The notes under the pieces: model-generated | The model's input: only the letters and a program-made list of their open reading frames with translations | Database searches by the model: none | What the model was told of the DNA's origin: nothing | Source of the DNA: Cherax quadricarinatus | Taxonomy: Eukaryota > Arthropoda > Malacostraca > Decapoda > Parastacidae | Assembly (NCBI RefSeq): GCF_038502225.1 | Contig: NC_091293.1 | Span: forward strand, 636,727 to 700,726 | Direction of reading: 5' to 3' | DNA: 64,000 nucleotides | In this document: piece after piece, positions 11,018 through 20,648 of the stretch | Layout: every line of letters starts with the position of its first letter | Numbering within the stretch: position 1 is the first letter of the stretch | Translations under genes and position numbers: made by a program

Positions 11018-12387
11018 CAGGCGGGCCTCACTTCACAGTGCTTTGTGTTACAGCATTTTGCTAATGCAGCAGTTTTCAATTTACCCATTCTTCATTTATT
11101 CAGACTTCCTACTATTAATATATTCACCACTCATTAATAGGTAAGAACAAAATATTTTAAGGTAAGTAATGTGTGTGCTATATATACATTTTTTCTGCCT
11201 AGCCGTATTGGGCACTTAATATATGATAATGTAAACATGTTTTCAGGCTTTTATATACGTACATTTGATAGTGAAAAAAGGCTATGATTCACTTTACAGA
11301 GATATTTGCTTTACAGCAGTAGCCTGGGACCTATCCTGCTGTATAAGTGGGGCCCTCCTGTACAGCAGTAGCCTGAGACCTATCCTGCTGTATAAGTGGG
11401 GCCCTCCTGTACAGCAGTAGCCTGGGACCTATCCTGCTGTATAAGTGGGGCCCTCCTGTACAGCAGTAGCCTGGGACCTATCCTGCTGTATAAGTGGGGC
11501 CCTCCTGTACAGCAGTAACCCAGGACCTATCCTGCTGTATAAGTGAGGTTGTCCTGTACAGCAGTAGCCTGGGACCTATCCTGCTGTATAAGTGAGGTTG
11601 TCCTGTACAGCAGTAGCCTGGGACCTATCCTGTTGTATAAGTGGGGCCCTCCTCTACAGCAGTAGCCTGGGACCTATCCTGCTGTATAAGTGGGGCCCTC
11701 CTGTACAGCAGTAGCCTGGGACCTATCCTGCTGTATAAGTGAGGTCGTCTTGTACAGCAGTGGCCTTGGACCTATCCTGCTGTATAAGTGGGGTTGTCCT
11801 GTACAGCAGTAGCCTGGAACCTATCCTGCTGTATAAGTGGGGCCCTAATGTACAGCAGTAGCCTGGGACCTATCCTGCTGTATAAGTAGGGTCGTCCTGT
11901 ACAGCAGTAGCCTGGGACCTATCCTGCTGTATAAGTGGGGCCCTAATGTACAGCAATAGGCCAGGATCTATCCTGTTGTATAAGTGGGGCCCTCCTGTAC
12001 AGCAGTAGCCTGGGACCTATCCTGCTGTATAAGTGGGGCCCTAATTTACAGCAGTAGCCCAGGACCTATCCTGCTGTATAAGTGGGGCCCTCCTGTACAG
12101 CAGTAGCCTGGGACCTATCCTGCTGTATAAGTGGGGCCCTATGTACAGCAGTAGCCTGGGACCTATCCTGCTGTATAAGTAGGGTCGTCCTGTACAGCAG
12201 TAGCCTGGGACCTATCCTGCTGTATAAGTGGGGCCCTATGTACAGCAGTAGCCTGGGACCTATCCTGCTGTATAAGTAGGGTCGTCCTGTACAGCAGTAG
12301 CCTGGGACCTATCCTGCTGTATAAGTAGGGTCGTCCTGTACAGCAGTAGCCTGGGACCTATCTTGCTGTGTAAGTGGGGCCCTCCTG
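11018..12387. mobile_element. Mariner-like MITE with TIR-derived satellite
   Basis: Flanked by TA on both sides (11016-11017 and 12388-12389) and inserted in family A copy 1, whose sequence resumes after it. The left end is CAGGCGGGCCTCACTT; the right end reads AAGTGGGGCCCTCCTG, an imperfect inverted match. The left 290 bp is AT-rich and non-coding; the right 1.08 kb is a tandem array of the right end. The TA duplication and CAG..CTG ends suggest a Tc1/mariner-class element, which is inference. Confidence 0.7.
11312..12387. repeat. 49-bp tandem array, about 22 copies
   Basis: The unit runs TACAGCAGTAGCCTGGGACC...CCTGCTGTATAAGTGGGGCCC. Each unit holds an internal inverted pair, TACAGCAG and CTGCTGTA, so each can form a hairpin. 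Variants are mostly single-base changes (GGGGCCCTCCTG, GAGGTTGTCCTG, AGGGTCGTCCTG, GGGGCCCTAATG). Apparent frames here are only the repeat read through. Confidence 0.92.
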
Positions 12388-12600
12388 TATGTCTTTTATT
12401 ATATCAGTTGATACCAAGAAACAGTCAATAAAACCATAAAAACCATCCTAGAAAACACCTTAAAATCACTACTTTAAACCAAAGATGAAGCCAGAATTTT
12501 TCCTTTCCCATCATGTACTTCATGGGGCAGGACTCTTTTTATACTGTGCACACTCACTGCACAGACCCATTCTCTCATATCTAGGTCAAAATTTACAGCT
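12388..12600 (+). repeat. Dispersed repeat family A, copy 1, right part
   Basis: Continues family A after the MITE. It matches 24221-24420 through ATACTG(T/C)GCACACT and the ACAGACCCATTCT block that follows. Joining 11017 to 12390 restores the order seen in copy 2. Confidence 0.55.
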
Positions 12601-13023
12601 TACATCTTATCTGAGTGAGTTGAGCTCATGACACAGATCTGTGTGACAGACCCTGGCATCAGTAATGTAGCTCTGCATGATGAATAGTGAAAGGGTTAAT
12701 ATTTTGATTGATATGGTCAACATATCACAATGAAGAATCCAGGTAAATACATAGATCTTTAAATGATCTAACAGGCTGCAAACTAACACTGCCACAGTTG
12801 AATGCACTAGAATTGCCACTCTGTATTTTCATGAGGTTTTTCCTTGACAATCAAAATCTCTGTCTTATCCTCGTTCAGTTTTCTATTTGCCATCCAAGTC
12901 TGAATAGTCACCCAAAGAGAACTAAAACAGTTTTACATCTTCTGTGTTCAAACCTGGATGAAGACCAGGGTATCATCAGTATAAAAAAATGATAATCAAC
13001 TTTCTGGGCATCCAGCAGTCAGG
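12601..13023. other. Intronic sequence, no gene seen
   Basis: Non-coding. Nothing recognised except a (TAA)n microsatellite at about 13024-13049 that marks the tail of the following LINE fragment. Confidence 0.4.
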
Positions 13024-13154
13024 TTAATAATAATAATAATAATAATAAGTCTATTTCTTTGTAAAGGTTACAATGTGTAATTACAATTTTGATTTGCTAA
13101 GTACAAAGATAGCCACTATCATGCCAAGGCATTTCGGGCAAACTAATCCTAATA

Positions 13155-13357
13155 CAGTGGACCCCCACATAATGATCACCTCCGAATGCGACCAATTATG
13201 TAAGTTTATTTATGTAAGTGCTTTTGTACGTGTATGTTTGGGGGTGTGAAATGGACTAATCTACTTCACAATATTCCTTATGGGAACAAATTCGGTCAGT
13301 ACTGGCACCTGAACATACTTCTGGAGTGAAAAAATATCGTTAACCGGGGGTCCACTG
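13155..13357. mobile_element. 203-bp Tigger-type MITE, copy a
   Basis: Ends are CAGTGGACCCCCACATAATG and CGTTAACCGGGGGTCCACTG, flanked by TA. No coding. Nearly identical to copies at 13481-13683 (inverted) and 22980-23182. The CAGTGGACCCCCG ends match the full Tigger elements here, so the Tigger transposase probably moves it (inference). Confidence 0.9.
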
Positions 13358-13480
13358 TACATAGTAACTAATTAAAACTAGATAAGATAATAGTACATAG
13401 TAATTATTACTTAAAACTAAATAAAGAATAGTGGTTAGCTGTTTTACAATCTTATTTGGACTTAATAAATCTTATGTATA

Positions 13481-13683
13481 CAGTGGACCCCCGGTTAACG
13501 ATATTTTTTCACTCCAGAAGTATGTTCAGGTGCCAGTACTGACCGAATTTGTTACCATAAGGAATATTGTGAAGTAGATTAGTCCATATCAGACCCCCAA
13601 ACATACACGTACAAACGCACTTACATAAATACACTTACATAATTGGTCGCATTCGGAGGTGATCGTTATGCGGGGGTCCACTG
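13481..13683. mobile_element. 203-bp Tigger-type MITE, copy b (inverted)
   Basis: Inverted relative to copy a, with the same 203-bp length, TA flanks and CAGTGGACCCCCGGTTAACG / GCGGGGGTCCACTG ends. It lies 123 bp from copy a in the same LINE fragment. Confidence 0.9.
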
Positions 13684-14038
13684 TACTTAGTACAAAATCT
13701 AATTTACAAGGAATGGTGCAGGTGGTAATATTTTATGGAATGGCAGAATTAAAAGCCAGGAGGTCACATGATAAAACTAGTCAGTAGATGTTTGGTTGAT
13801 TTGGTTAATATTGTGAGATAAGATGATTTTTTAGCAGAGTCTTAAATTTAAAAGTTGTCTGGGGATCCTTGACTTGTTCCAGTACCGAGTTCTGGATCTT
13901 TGGGCCTTTTATGTGCATAGCATTCTTGCATAGTGAGAGTTTTACTCGAGGGATGTTGAAAAGGGCTTTATGCCTTGTATTGTGACTGTGCATTCTGTTG
14001 TAACTGTCGAGGAGTAGTTTAAAGGGAGGGTTTACAGT

Positions 14039-14356
14039 GTGTGAAACAGGTTATTGGTGATCTGAAAGCGGATGAGTGAATGATACGTCTTCGGAGGCTT
14101 CTTAGTTTATTTGTAAATGTCGTGGTGGGTACACAGGCTTGTGTGTTGTGCCCATGGCCCGGTAGGGCCATGCCCACGAGGGAGAGAGCTAGTATGACTT
14201 GTTGACTTCTGTTAGGCCGCTGAGTGAGTGCGCGAGTGGGCCCAAAGTCCCACTGACTTTGGGCTGGCCTAGAGGGCAGCACCTTAGTGCCGCAAAATAT
14301 GAACTAAGCTGGCAGACAGCATAGGCTGTCTGTGCAGACAGTACAGGCTGTCTACA
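14039..14356 (-). mobile_element. Probable solo LTR (family shared with 22599-22915)
   Basis: About 318 bp nearly identical to 22599-22915. Read on the minus strand it begins TGTAGACAGCC and ends CCTGTTTCACA, the TG...CA form of an LTR. No internal region adjoins it. No clear 5-bp target duplication was found, and family sequence may continue to about 14450 (CGCGTCGTCCCGACGCGACA hairpin), so the true LTR could be longer. Confidence 0.6.
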
Positions 14357-14470
14357 TGCGTTCGGCCACCTACCTCGCGTCGTCCCGACGCGACAATACT
14401 GGTGGTAAAAAAAAACTCGGTCTCTCTCTCGTAGGAACAGGGCACAGAACACAACATAAAAAAACATGTA

Positions 14471-15563
14471 CAGTGGTCCCTCGTTTTTCATATTTAATCC
14501 GTTCCTGGAGTTGCTACTGTTATCGAAATCTACGATTTTCGATTCAATTTTCCCCATAAGAAATAATGTAAATACAATTAATGCGTTCCTGACACCCAGA
14601 AGTATTAAAACAAAAAAATTTTTTACATGAAATATAGATGTAGTACATAAAGAATACAATGGGAAATGATGAATGAAACATTAACAGCATAACACTTACC
14701 TTTATTGGAGATTCTTCTTAGTGTATGGGAGACTGGAGGAGGAGAGAGATTGGATTGTTTACAGTTTGGAAGGGGAATCCCCTTCCAGCAACACCTCAGG
14801 TACCAATTGCTTTTCTGGGGTTGCTTCTCTTCTCTGTTTCTTAATGCCACTAGGACCACCTTGAGAGTCTCACTAGTCCTGTCTCGCAAAGTAACTGTGG
14901 AGAGAGCTCTGTTTCTGGCATCTCTTTAACACTACCCTAAAATGGCCCAAGACTGTCACTGTACATGTTGCCAACATGGCAACATGTACAAATAATCGAA
15001 GTCATAAGAGTGTCTCCTGCTAATTGTTTCTCGTTTATCCACACCAATAATAACTTCTCAACATCTTCGAGTACTTGTGATCTCATTTTTGTCAGCATAG
15101 TTACCCCCTTTGCAACAACAGCATCCTTGATTTCCTTTTTCTTGGCCACTATGGAACATACGGTTGTGTGGGTTTCTTTTACATCCTGGCCAATTCGGCC
15201 GCACTTGTGCCACTTTTATATTGTTCAATGATGTTTTTCTTAAATTCAATCGTATTTCTCACCTTCTTTACCACAGGCTTGGCACTAGGAGCTTTCTTTG
15301 GAGCCATGGCAGCTTATTTAGTACTTGCAAGCACTAAAATGAGTGGAATATTATGAAATATTTCGTAGGAGCACGTGAGGGGACCTTTGCTCACTGGTAA
15401 ACAATGCCAGACTGGCTTGGTAGGGAGGCCGCCCCGGCTCACACCGTGCGTACGTGTCCCGGACGAACTACTATTCGTGAGTCAACCTACGATTAGCGAG
15501 CCCATGTTTTTACGAAAATATCCCTATGATTTCCGAAGAACTACGAAAAACGAGGGACCACTG
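14471..15563 (-). mobile_element. Internally deleted Tigger element
   Basis: TIRs CAGTGGTCCCTCGTTTTTC and GAAAAACGAGGGACCACTG with TA flanks. On the minus strand the 5' end carries a transposase start (initiator near 15307, then AKKKEIKDAVVAKGVTML and VLEDVEKLLLVWINEKQLAG), then jumps at about 14990 to C-terminal sequence (HVGNMYSDSLG). The 3' end retains the tail (KKQ/EEKQPQKSNW, GIPLPNCKQSN) and terminal UTR. The DDE domain is gone, so it is non-autonomous. Closest relative here is the element at 54279-56618. Confidence 0.88.
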
Positions 15564-15968
15564 TATACAGTGGACCCTTAACTAACAATGGCATCACCTA
15601 ACGTTAAATCCAGCTAGCGATAAATTTTAGCACAAAAATTTTGCCTCGGCTAATGCTAAGAAACTCGCCCAACGCGATTCATTCGAGACGCGTCCACGTG
15701 TGGCCTGAGCACGCCTCACTTGTCCCGTGGGTGCCAGTGTTTACAAGCCAGCCACCGCAGTCGCATCCAAGCATACATTCGGAACATTTCATATTATCAC
15801 AGCGTTTTTAGTGATTTTACCTGCAAAATAAGTCACACTCCAACAGCACGTCAAGTCCTAAAAACCATTTGTCTCCATTCGTTTCTATCTAACACGCTCA
15901 TGCATGCTTGCTGGAAATCAGATCCCCTTGCACACAAAACCTTCCTTACCCCTTCCCTCCAACCTTTC

Positions 15969-17186
15969 CTAGGCTGACCCGTACCCCACCTTCCTTCCAC
16001 TACAGACTGATCTCTTTGCCTCCAAGGACAAAGTTCTTTGTCTCCACAGACTCCTAAGTGCACCGCTCACTCTTTTCCCCTCATCAATTCTATGATTCAC
16101 CTCATCTTTCATAGACCCATCCGCTGACACATCCACTCCCAAATATCTGAATACATTCACCTCCTCCATACTCTCTCCCACCAATCTGATATCTAATCTT
16201 TCATCACCTAATCTTTTTGTTATCCTCATAACCTTACTCTTTCCTGTATTCACTTTTAATTTTCTTCTTTTGCATACCCTACTAAATTCATCCACCAACC
16301 TCTGCAACTTCTCTTCAGAATCTCCCAAGAGCACAGTGTCATCAGCAAAGAGCAACTGTGACAACTCCCACTTTATGTGTGATTCCTTATCTTTTAACTC
16401 CACGCCTCTTGCCAAGACCCTCGCATTTACTTCTCTTACAACCCCATCAATAAATATATTAACCATGGTGACATCACACATCCTTGTCTAAGGCCTACTT
16501 TTCCTGGGAAATAATCTCCCTCTTTCCTACATACTCTAACTTGAGCCTCACTATCCTCGTAAAAACTCTTCACTGCTTTCAGTAACCTACCTCCTACACC
16601 ATACACCTGCAACATCTGCCACATTGCCCCCCTATCCACCCTGTCATACACCTTTTCCAAATTCATAAATGCCACAAAAACCCCTTTAGCCTTATCTAAA
16701 TACTGTTCACTTATATGTTTCACTGTAAACACCTGGTCCATACACCCCTTACCTTTCCTAAAGCCTCCTTGTTCATCTGCTATCCTATTCTCTGTCTTAT
16801 TCTTAATTCTTTCAATAATAACTCTACCATACACTTTAGCAGGTATACTCAACAGACTTATCCCCCTATAATTTTTGCACTCTCTTTTGTCCCCTTTGCC
16901 TTTATACAAAGGAACTATGCATGCTGTCTGCCAATCCCTAGGTACCTTACCCTCTTCCATACATTTATTAAATAATTGCACCAACCACTCCGAAACTATA
17001 TCCCCACCTGCTTTTAACATTTCTATCTTTATCCCATCAATCCCGGCTGCCTTACCTCCTTTCATTTTACCTACTGCCTCACGAACTTCCCCCACGTTCA
17101 CAACTGGCTCTTCCTCACTCCTACAAGATGTTATTCCTCCTTGCCCTATACACGAAATCACAGCTTCCCTATCTTCATCAACATTT
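15969..17186 (-). pseudogene. Reverse transcriptase of the RTE-like LINE
   Basis: Two overlapping frames encode RT blocks in order: GKAAGIDGIKIEMLKAGG, LYKGKGDKRECKNYRGISL, EQGGFRKGKGCMDQV, motif A region VAFMNLEKVYDRV, then after a frame change near 16480 the catalytic box LLFADDTVLLG and VFRYLGVDVSADGSM. Motif A normally has Asp where Asn stands (F-M-N), so a catalytic metal ligand is lost. The frame break and this change mean no activity. The RTE/BovB-type assignment rests on the YRGISLLSIPAKVYGRVI block. Confidence 0.82.
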
Positions 17187-17197
17187 AACAATTCCTC

Positions 17198-17621
17198 GGT
17201 AGGTAAGACACATAGGCAATAGTAGGCAACTTTATTCCGAAACGTTTTGCCTACACAGTAGGCTTCTTCAGTCAAATACAGAAAGTAGGCAGGAACAGTA
17301 GAGATGTGAAGACGATGTAATCAGTCCATCACCCTTGAAGTCGTAGAATTTGAGGTTGTCAGTCCCTCGACCTGGAGAAGTTCAGTTCCTGACTATGGAC
17401 CTGAACTTCTCCAGGCCGAGGGACTGACAACCTCAAATTCTATGACTTCAAGGGTGATGGACTGATTACATCGTCTTCACATCTCTACTGTTCCTGCCTA
17501 CTTTCTGTATTTGACTGAAGAAGCCTACTGTGTAGGCGAAACGTTTCGGAATAAAGTTGCCTACTGTTGCCTATGTGTCTTACCTACCAACCTGTCGGTA
17601 TTGTATACCATTTTGATGTTC
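17198..17621. mobile_element. 424-bp foldback element with 188-bp arms
   Basis: The left arm 17198-17385 and right arm 17401-17588 are near-perfect reverse complements around a 15-bp loop. The RTE-LINE sequence AACAATTCCTC at 17187-17197 is repeated at 17622-17632, an 11-bp target duplication. Bases 17589-17621 are a one-sided tail. The right arm carries CTGAAGA, a GCCTAC/GTAGGC hairpin and GAAAC (17515-17542), resembling a hammerhead ribozyme core. Reading through the arms gives chance frames (EEAYCVG.TFRNKVAY). Confidence 0.85.
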
Positions 17622-17639
17622 AACAATTCCTCAAAATAT

Positions 17640-18187
17640 TCCCTCCATCTTCCCAATACCTCTAACTCTCCATTTAATAACTCTCCTGTCCTATTTTTAA
17701 CTGACAAATACATTTGTTCTCTAGGCTTCCTTAACTTGTTAATCTCACTCCAAAACTTTTTCTTATTTTCAACAAAATTTGTTGATAACATCTCACCCAC
17801 TCTTTCATTTGCTCTCTTTTTACATTGCTTCACCACTCTCTTAACCTCTCTCTTTTTCTCCATATACTCTTCCCTCCTTGCATCACTTCTACTTTGTAAA
17901 AGCTTCTCATATACTAACTTTTTCTCCCTTACTACTCTCTTTACATCATTCCACCAATCGCTCCTCTTCCCTCCCGCACCCACTTTCCTGTAACCACAAA
18001 CTTCTGCTGAACACTCTAACACTACATTTTTAAACCTACCCCATACCTCTTCGACCCCATTGCCTATGCTCTCATTAGCCCATCTATCCTCCAATAGCTG
18101 TTTATATCTTACCCTAACTGCCTCCTCTTTTAGTTTATAAACCTTCACCTCTCTGTTCCCTGATGCTTCTATTCTCCTTGTATCCAT
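17640..18187 (-). pseudogene. RTE-like LINE, endonuclease-RT linker segment
   Basis: A Lys/Arg/Glu-rich open segment between endonuclease and RT (KLKEEAVRVRYKQLLEDRW, KKKFWSEINKLRKPREQMY). It is the usual basic linker of RTE-type proteins, and is cut at its C-terminal end by the foldback element. Confidence 0.7.
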
Positions 18188-18840
18188 CTACCTTTTACTC
18201 TGTGTAGCTACAACTAAAAAGTGATCTGATATATCTGTGGCCCCTCTATAAACATGTACATCCTGAAGTCTACTCAACAGTCTTTTATCTACCAATACAT
18301 AATCCAATAAACTACTGTCATTTCACCCTACATCATATCTTGTATTCTTATTTATCCTCTTTTTTTAAAATATGTATTACCTATAACTAAACCCCTTTCT
18401 ATACAAAGTTCAATCAAAGGGCTCCCATTATCATTTACACCTGGCACCCCAAACTTACCTACCACACCCTCTCTAAAAGTTTCTCCTACTTTAGCATTCA
18501 GGTCCCCTACCACAATTACTCTCTCACTTGGTTCAAAGGTTCCTATACATTCACTTAACATCTCCCAAAAATCTCTCTCTCTCCTCTACATTCCTCTCTT
18601 CTCCAGGTGCATACACGCTTATTATGACCCACTTTTCGCATCCAACCTTTACTTTAATCCACATAATCCTTGAATTTACACATTCATATTCTCTTTTCTC
18701 CTTCCATAACTGATCCTTCAACATTACTGCTACCCCTTCCTTAGCTCTAACTCTCTCAGATACTCCAGATTTAATCTCATTTATTTCCCCCCACCGAAAC
18801 TCCCCTACCCCCTTCAGCTTTGTTTCACTTAGGGCCAGAC
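18188..18840 (-). pseudogene. RTE-like LINE, endonuclease remnant
   Basis: The minus strand holds AP-endonuclease pieces: SECIGTFEPSERVIVVGDLN (18552 downward, the GDLN metal-binding box), with further pieces toward 18840. Stops and frame changes near 18360 (a T-run) and 18187 break the frame. It is the N-terminal enzyme domain that nicks target DNA in intact relatives. Confidence 0.65.
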
Positions 18841-19109
18841 ATCCAACTTCTTTTCATTCATAACATCAGCAATCATCTGTTTCTTGTCATCCACACTACA
18901 TCCATGCACATTCAAGCATCCCTGTTTTATAAAGTTTTTCTTCTTCTCTTTTTCAGTAAATGTCTACAGAAGGGGTTACTAGCCCATCGCTCCCGGCATT
19001 TTAGTCGCCTCATACGACACGCATGGCTTACTGAGGAAAGGTTCTTTTCCACTTCCCCATGGACAATAGAAGAAATAAAGAAGAACAAGAGCTATTTAGA
19101 AAAAGGAGA

Positions 19110-20390
19110 ATTCAAGGAGTACATAGACATTGAAGGACTGAAACCTGAACAAGTGTTTGTGACAAAACAGGCCTGTTTTGGAAGAAAATGCCAAACAGGA
19201 CCTACATTACTGAGGAGGAAAAGGTACTCCTAGGACATAAGCCTATGAAAGACAGGCTTACTCTCTTGATGTGTGCTAATACTAGTTGTGATTGTAAAGT
19301 GAAGCCTTTATTGGTGTATCACTCTGAAACTCCAAGAGTGTTCAGGAAAAACAATGTCCTCAAGGCTAATTTGTGTGTGATGTGGAGGGCAAACAGTAAG
19401 GCATGGGTCACTTGAGACCTTTTCTATGACTGGTTACACCATGCATTTGCCCCCACTGTGAAAAATTTCCTCCTGGAAAATAAACTGGACCTTAAGTGCC
19501 TCCTGGTATTAATCAATGCTCCTAGTCATCCTTCAGTCATGGCAGAGTGACTTTCTGGGGATATGAGCTTCATTAAGGTCAAGTTTTTACCTCCTAATAC
19601 CACTCCTCTCCTGCAGCCCATGGACCAGCAGGTCATTGCAAACTTCAAAAAACTCTACACAAAAGCTATGTTTGAAAGGTGCTTTGTAGTGATCACAGAC
19701 ACTCAATTGACTCTAAGAGAGTTTTGGAAAGATCACTTTCGCATCCTCAATTGTGTAAACATTATAGGTAAGGCTTGGGAGGAAGTGACTAAGAGGACCT
19801 TGAACTCTGCTTGAAAGAAACTGTGGCCAGAATTTGTAGACAAAAGGGATTTTGAAGGATTTGAGGCTAACCCTGAGAAGTGTATGCCAGTTGTGGAGGA
19901 ATAAATTGCAGCATTGAGGAAGTCCTTGGGGTTGGAGGTTAATGGGGAGGATGTGGAAGAGTTGGTGGAGTAGGACAATGAAGAACTAACCACTGATGAG
20001 CTGCAAGATCATCTTCAACAGCAAGAGGCCAGACCTGAGGAAACTGCTCTGGAGGAGGGGATACAAAAATTGAGGAAGTTGCCTACTTCAAAGATTAAGG
20101 AAATGTGTGCAAAGTGGCTTCAAGTGCTAACCTGTTTTGATGAAAATCACCCTCACACAGCTATTGCAAGCTGTGCTGGTGACTATTACACTGACAATGT
20201 TGTGACCCACTTTAGGAAAGTCATAAAGGAACGGGAGGTACAGGCCTCTATGGACAGATATGGTGTGCGACAGAGGTCCAGTGGCTCTGAAGCTGGTCCT
20301 AGTGGCATTAAAAGAAGAAGGGAAGTAACCCCGGAAAAGGACTTGCTACCTCAAGTCCTAATGGAAGGGGACTCCCCTTCTAAACATTAA
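19110..20390 (+). pseudogene. Tigger transposase, C-terminal two thirds, broken
   Basis: TIGD1-like DDE transposase remnant. Visible pieces include EFKEYIDIEGLKPEQVF at 19110, KPMKDRLTLLMCAN at about 19228, LPPNTTPLLQPMDQQVIANF at about 19590 (third catalytic Asp) and a C-terminal tail ending GDSPSKH at 20390. Lesions: frameshift near 19155-19190, stops at about 19413, 19546, 19812, 19903 and 19972. The normal second Asp block (LDNAPGH) is eroded to INAPSH. Not functional. Confidence 0.88.
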
Positions 20391-20648
20391 CAACATCCAC
20401 ACTCTCCCCTCCTCCCATCCCATCAATCATCACCAGATCTTCAATAAAGGTAAGTGTCAGTTTGTGTGTATTAAAATTAATATTTCATGTGGTAATAAAA
20501 ATTTTTTTTTCATACTTTGGGGTGTCAGGAATGGATTAATTTGATTTCCATTATTTCTTATGGGGAAAATTAATTCAGCTAACAATAATTTCAGCTAACG
20601 ATGAGCTTTCAGGAACGGATTAATATAGTTAGCTGAGGGTCCACTGTA

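Larger units (their letters stand above)
13024..14038 (-). mobile_element. CR1/L2-like LINE, 3' fragment
   Basis: A 5'-truncated LINE on the minus strand. The (ATT)n tail is at about 13049-13024. The C-terminal coding remnant (minus, 14037 to 13805) reads HNTRHKALFNIPRVKLSLC and HIKGPKIQN, matching the C-terminus of the intact LINE at 58190-61141 (HNTRHRSLFDVPRVHLTLC, HIKGPKIWN). The 3' UTR is broken by two 203-bp Tigger MITEs. Confidence 0.8.
15837..19109 (-). mobile_element. RTE-like LINE (minus strand), inactive
   Basis: A non-LTR retrotransposon inserted in the Tigger 5' region just before the expected transposase start. The order on the minus strand is AP endonuclease remnant (18561-18352, VIVVGDLNAKVG), linker (18187-17640) and reverse transcriptase (17186-15969). 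The same family begins again at 63856. Its right edge is approximate, taken from where Tigger transposase resumes (EFKEYIDIEGLKPEQVF). Confidence 0.82.
15568..20646 (+). mobile_element. Tigger element split by an RTE-like LINE
   Basis: The left end CAGTGGACCCTTAACTAAC and right end GTTAGCTGAGGGTCCACTG are flanked by TA. The 5' UTR runs to about 15836, where a LINE begins; transposase resumes at about 19110. The first ~160 codons of transposase are missing, so the LINE insertion was accompanied or followed by a deletion. Only TATA separates its left end from the preceding Tigger. Confidence 0.85.

Noticed and set aside
12082..12279. 65-codon frame in the 49-bp array
   Set aside because: Repeat by-product within a MITE.
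17276..17593. Frames beginning near TEEAYCVG on both strands as a small gene
   Set aside because: They lie in the two arms of the foldback element and are mirror images of each other.
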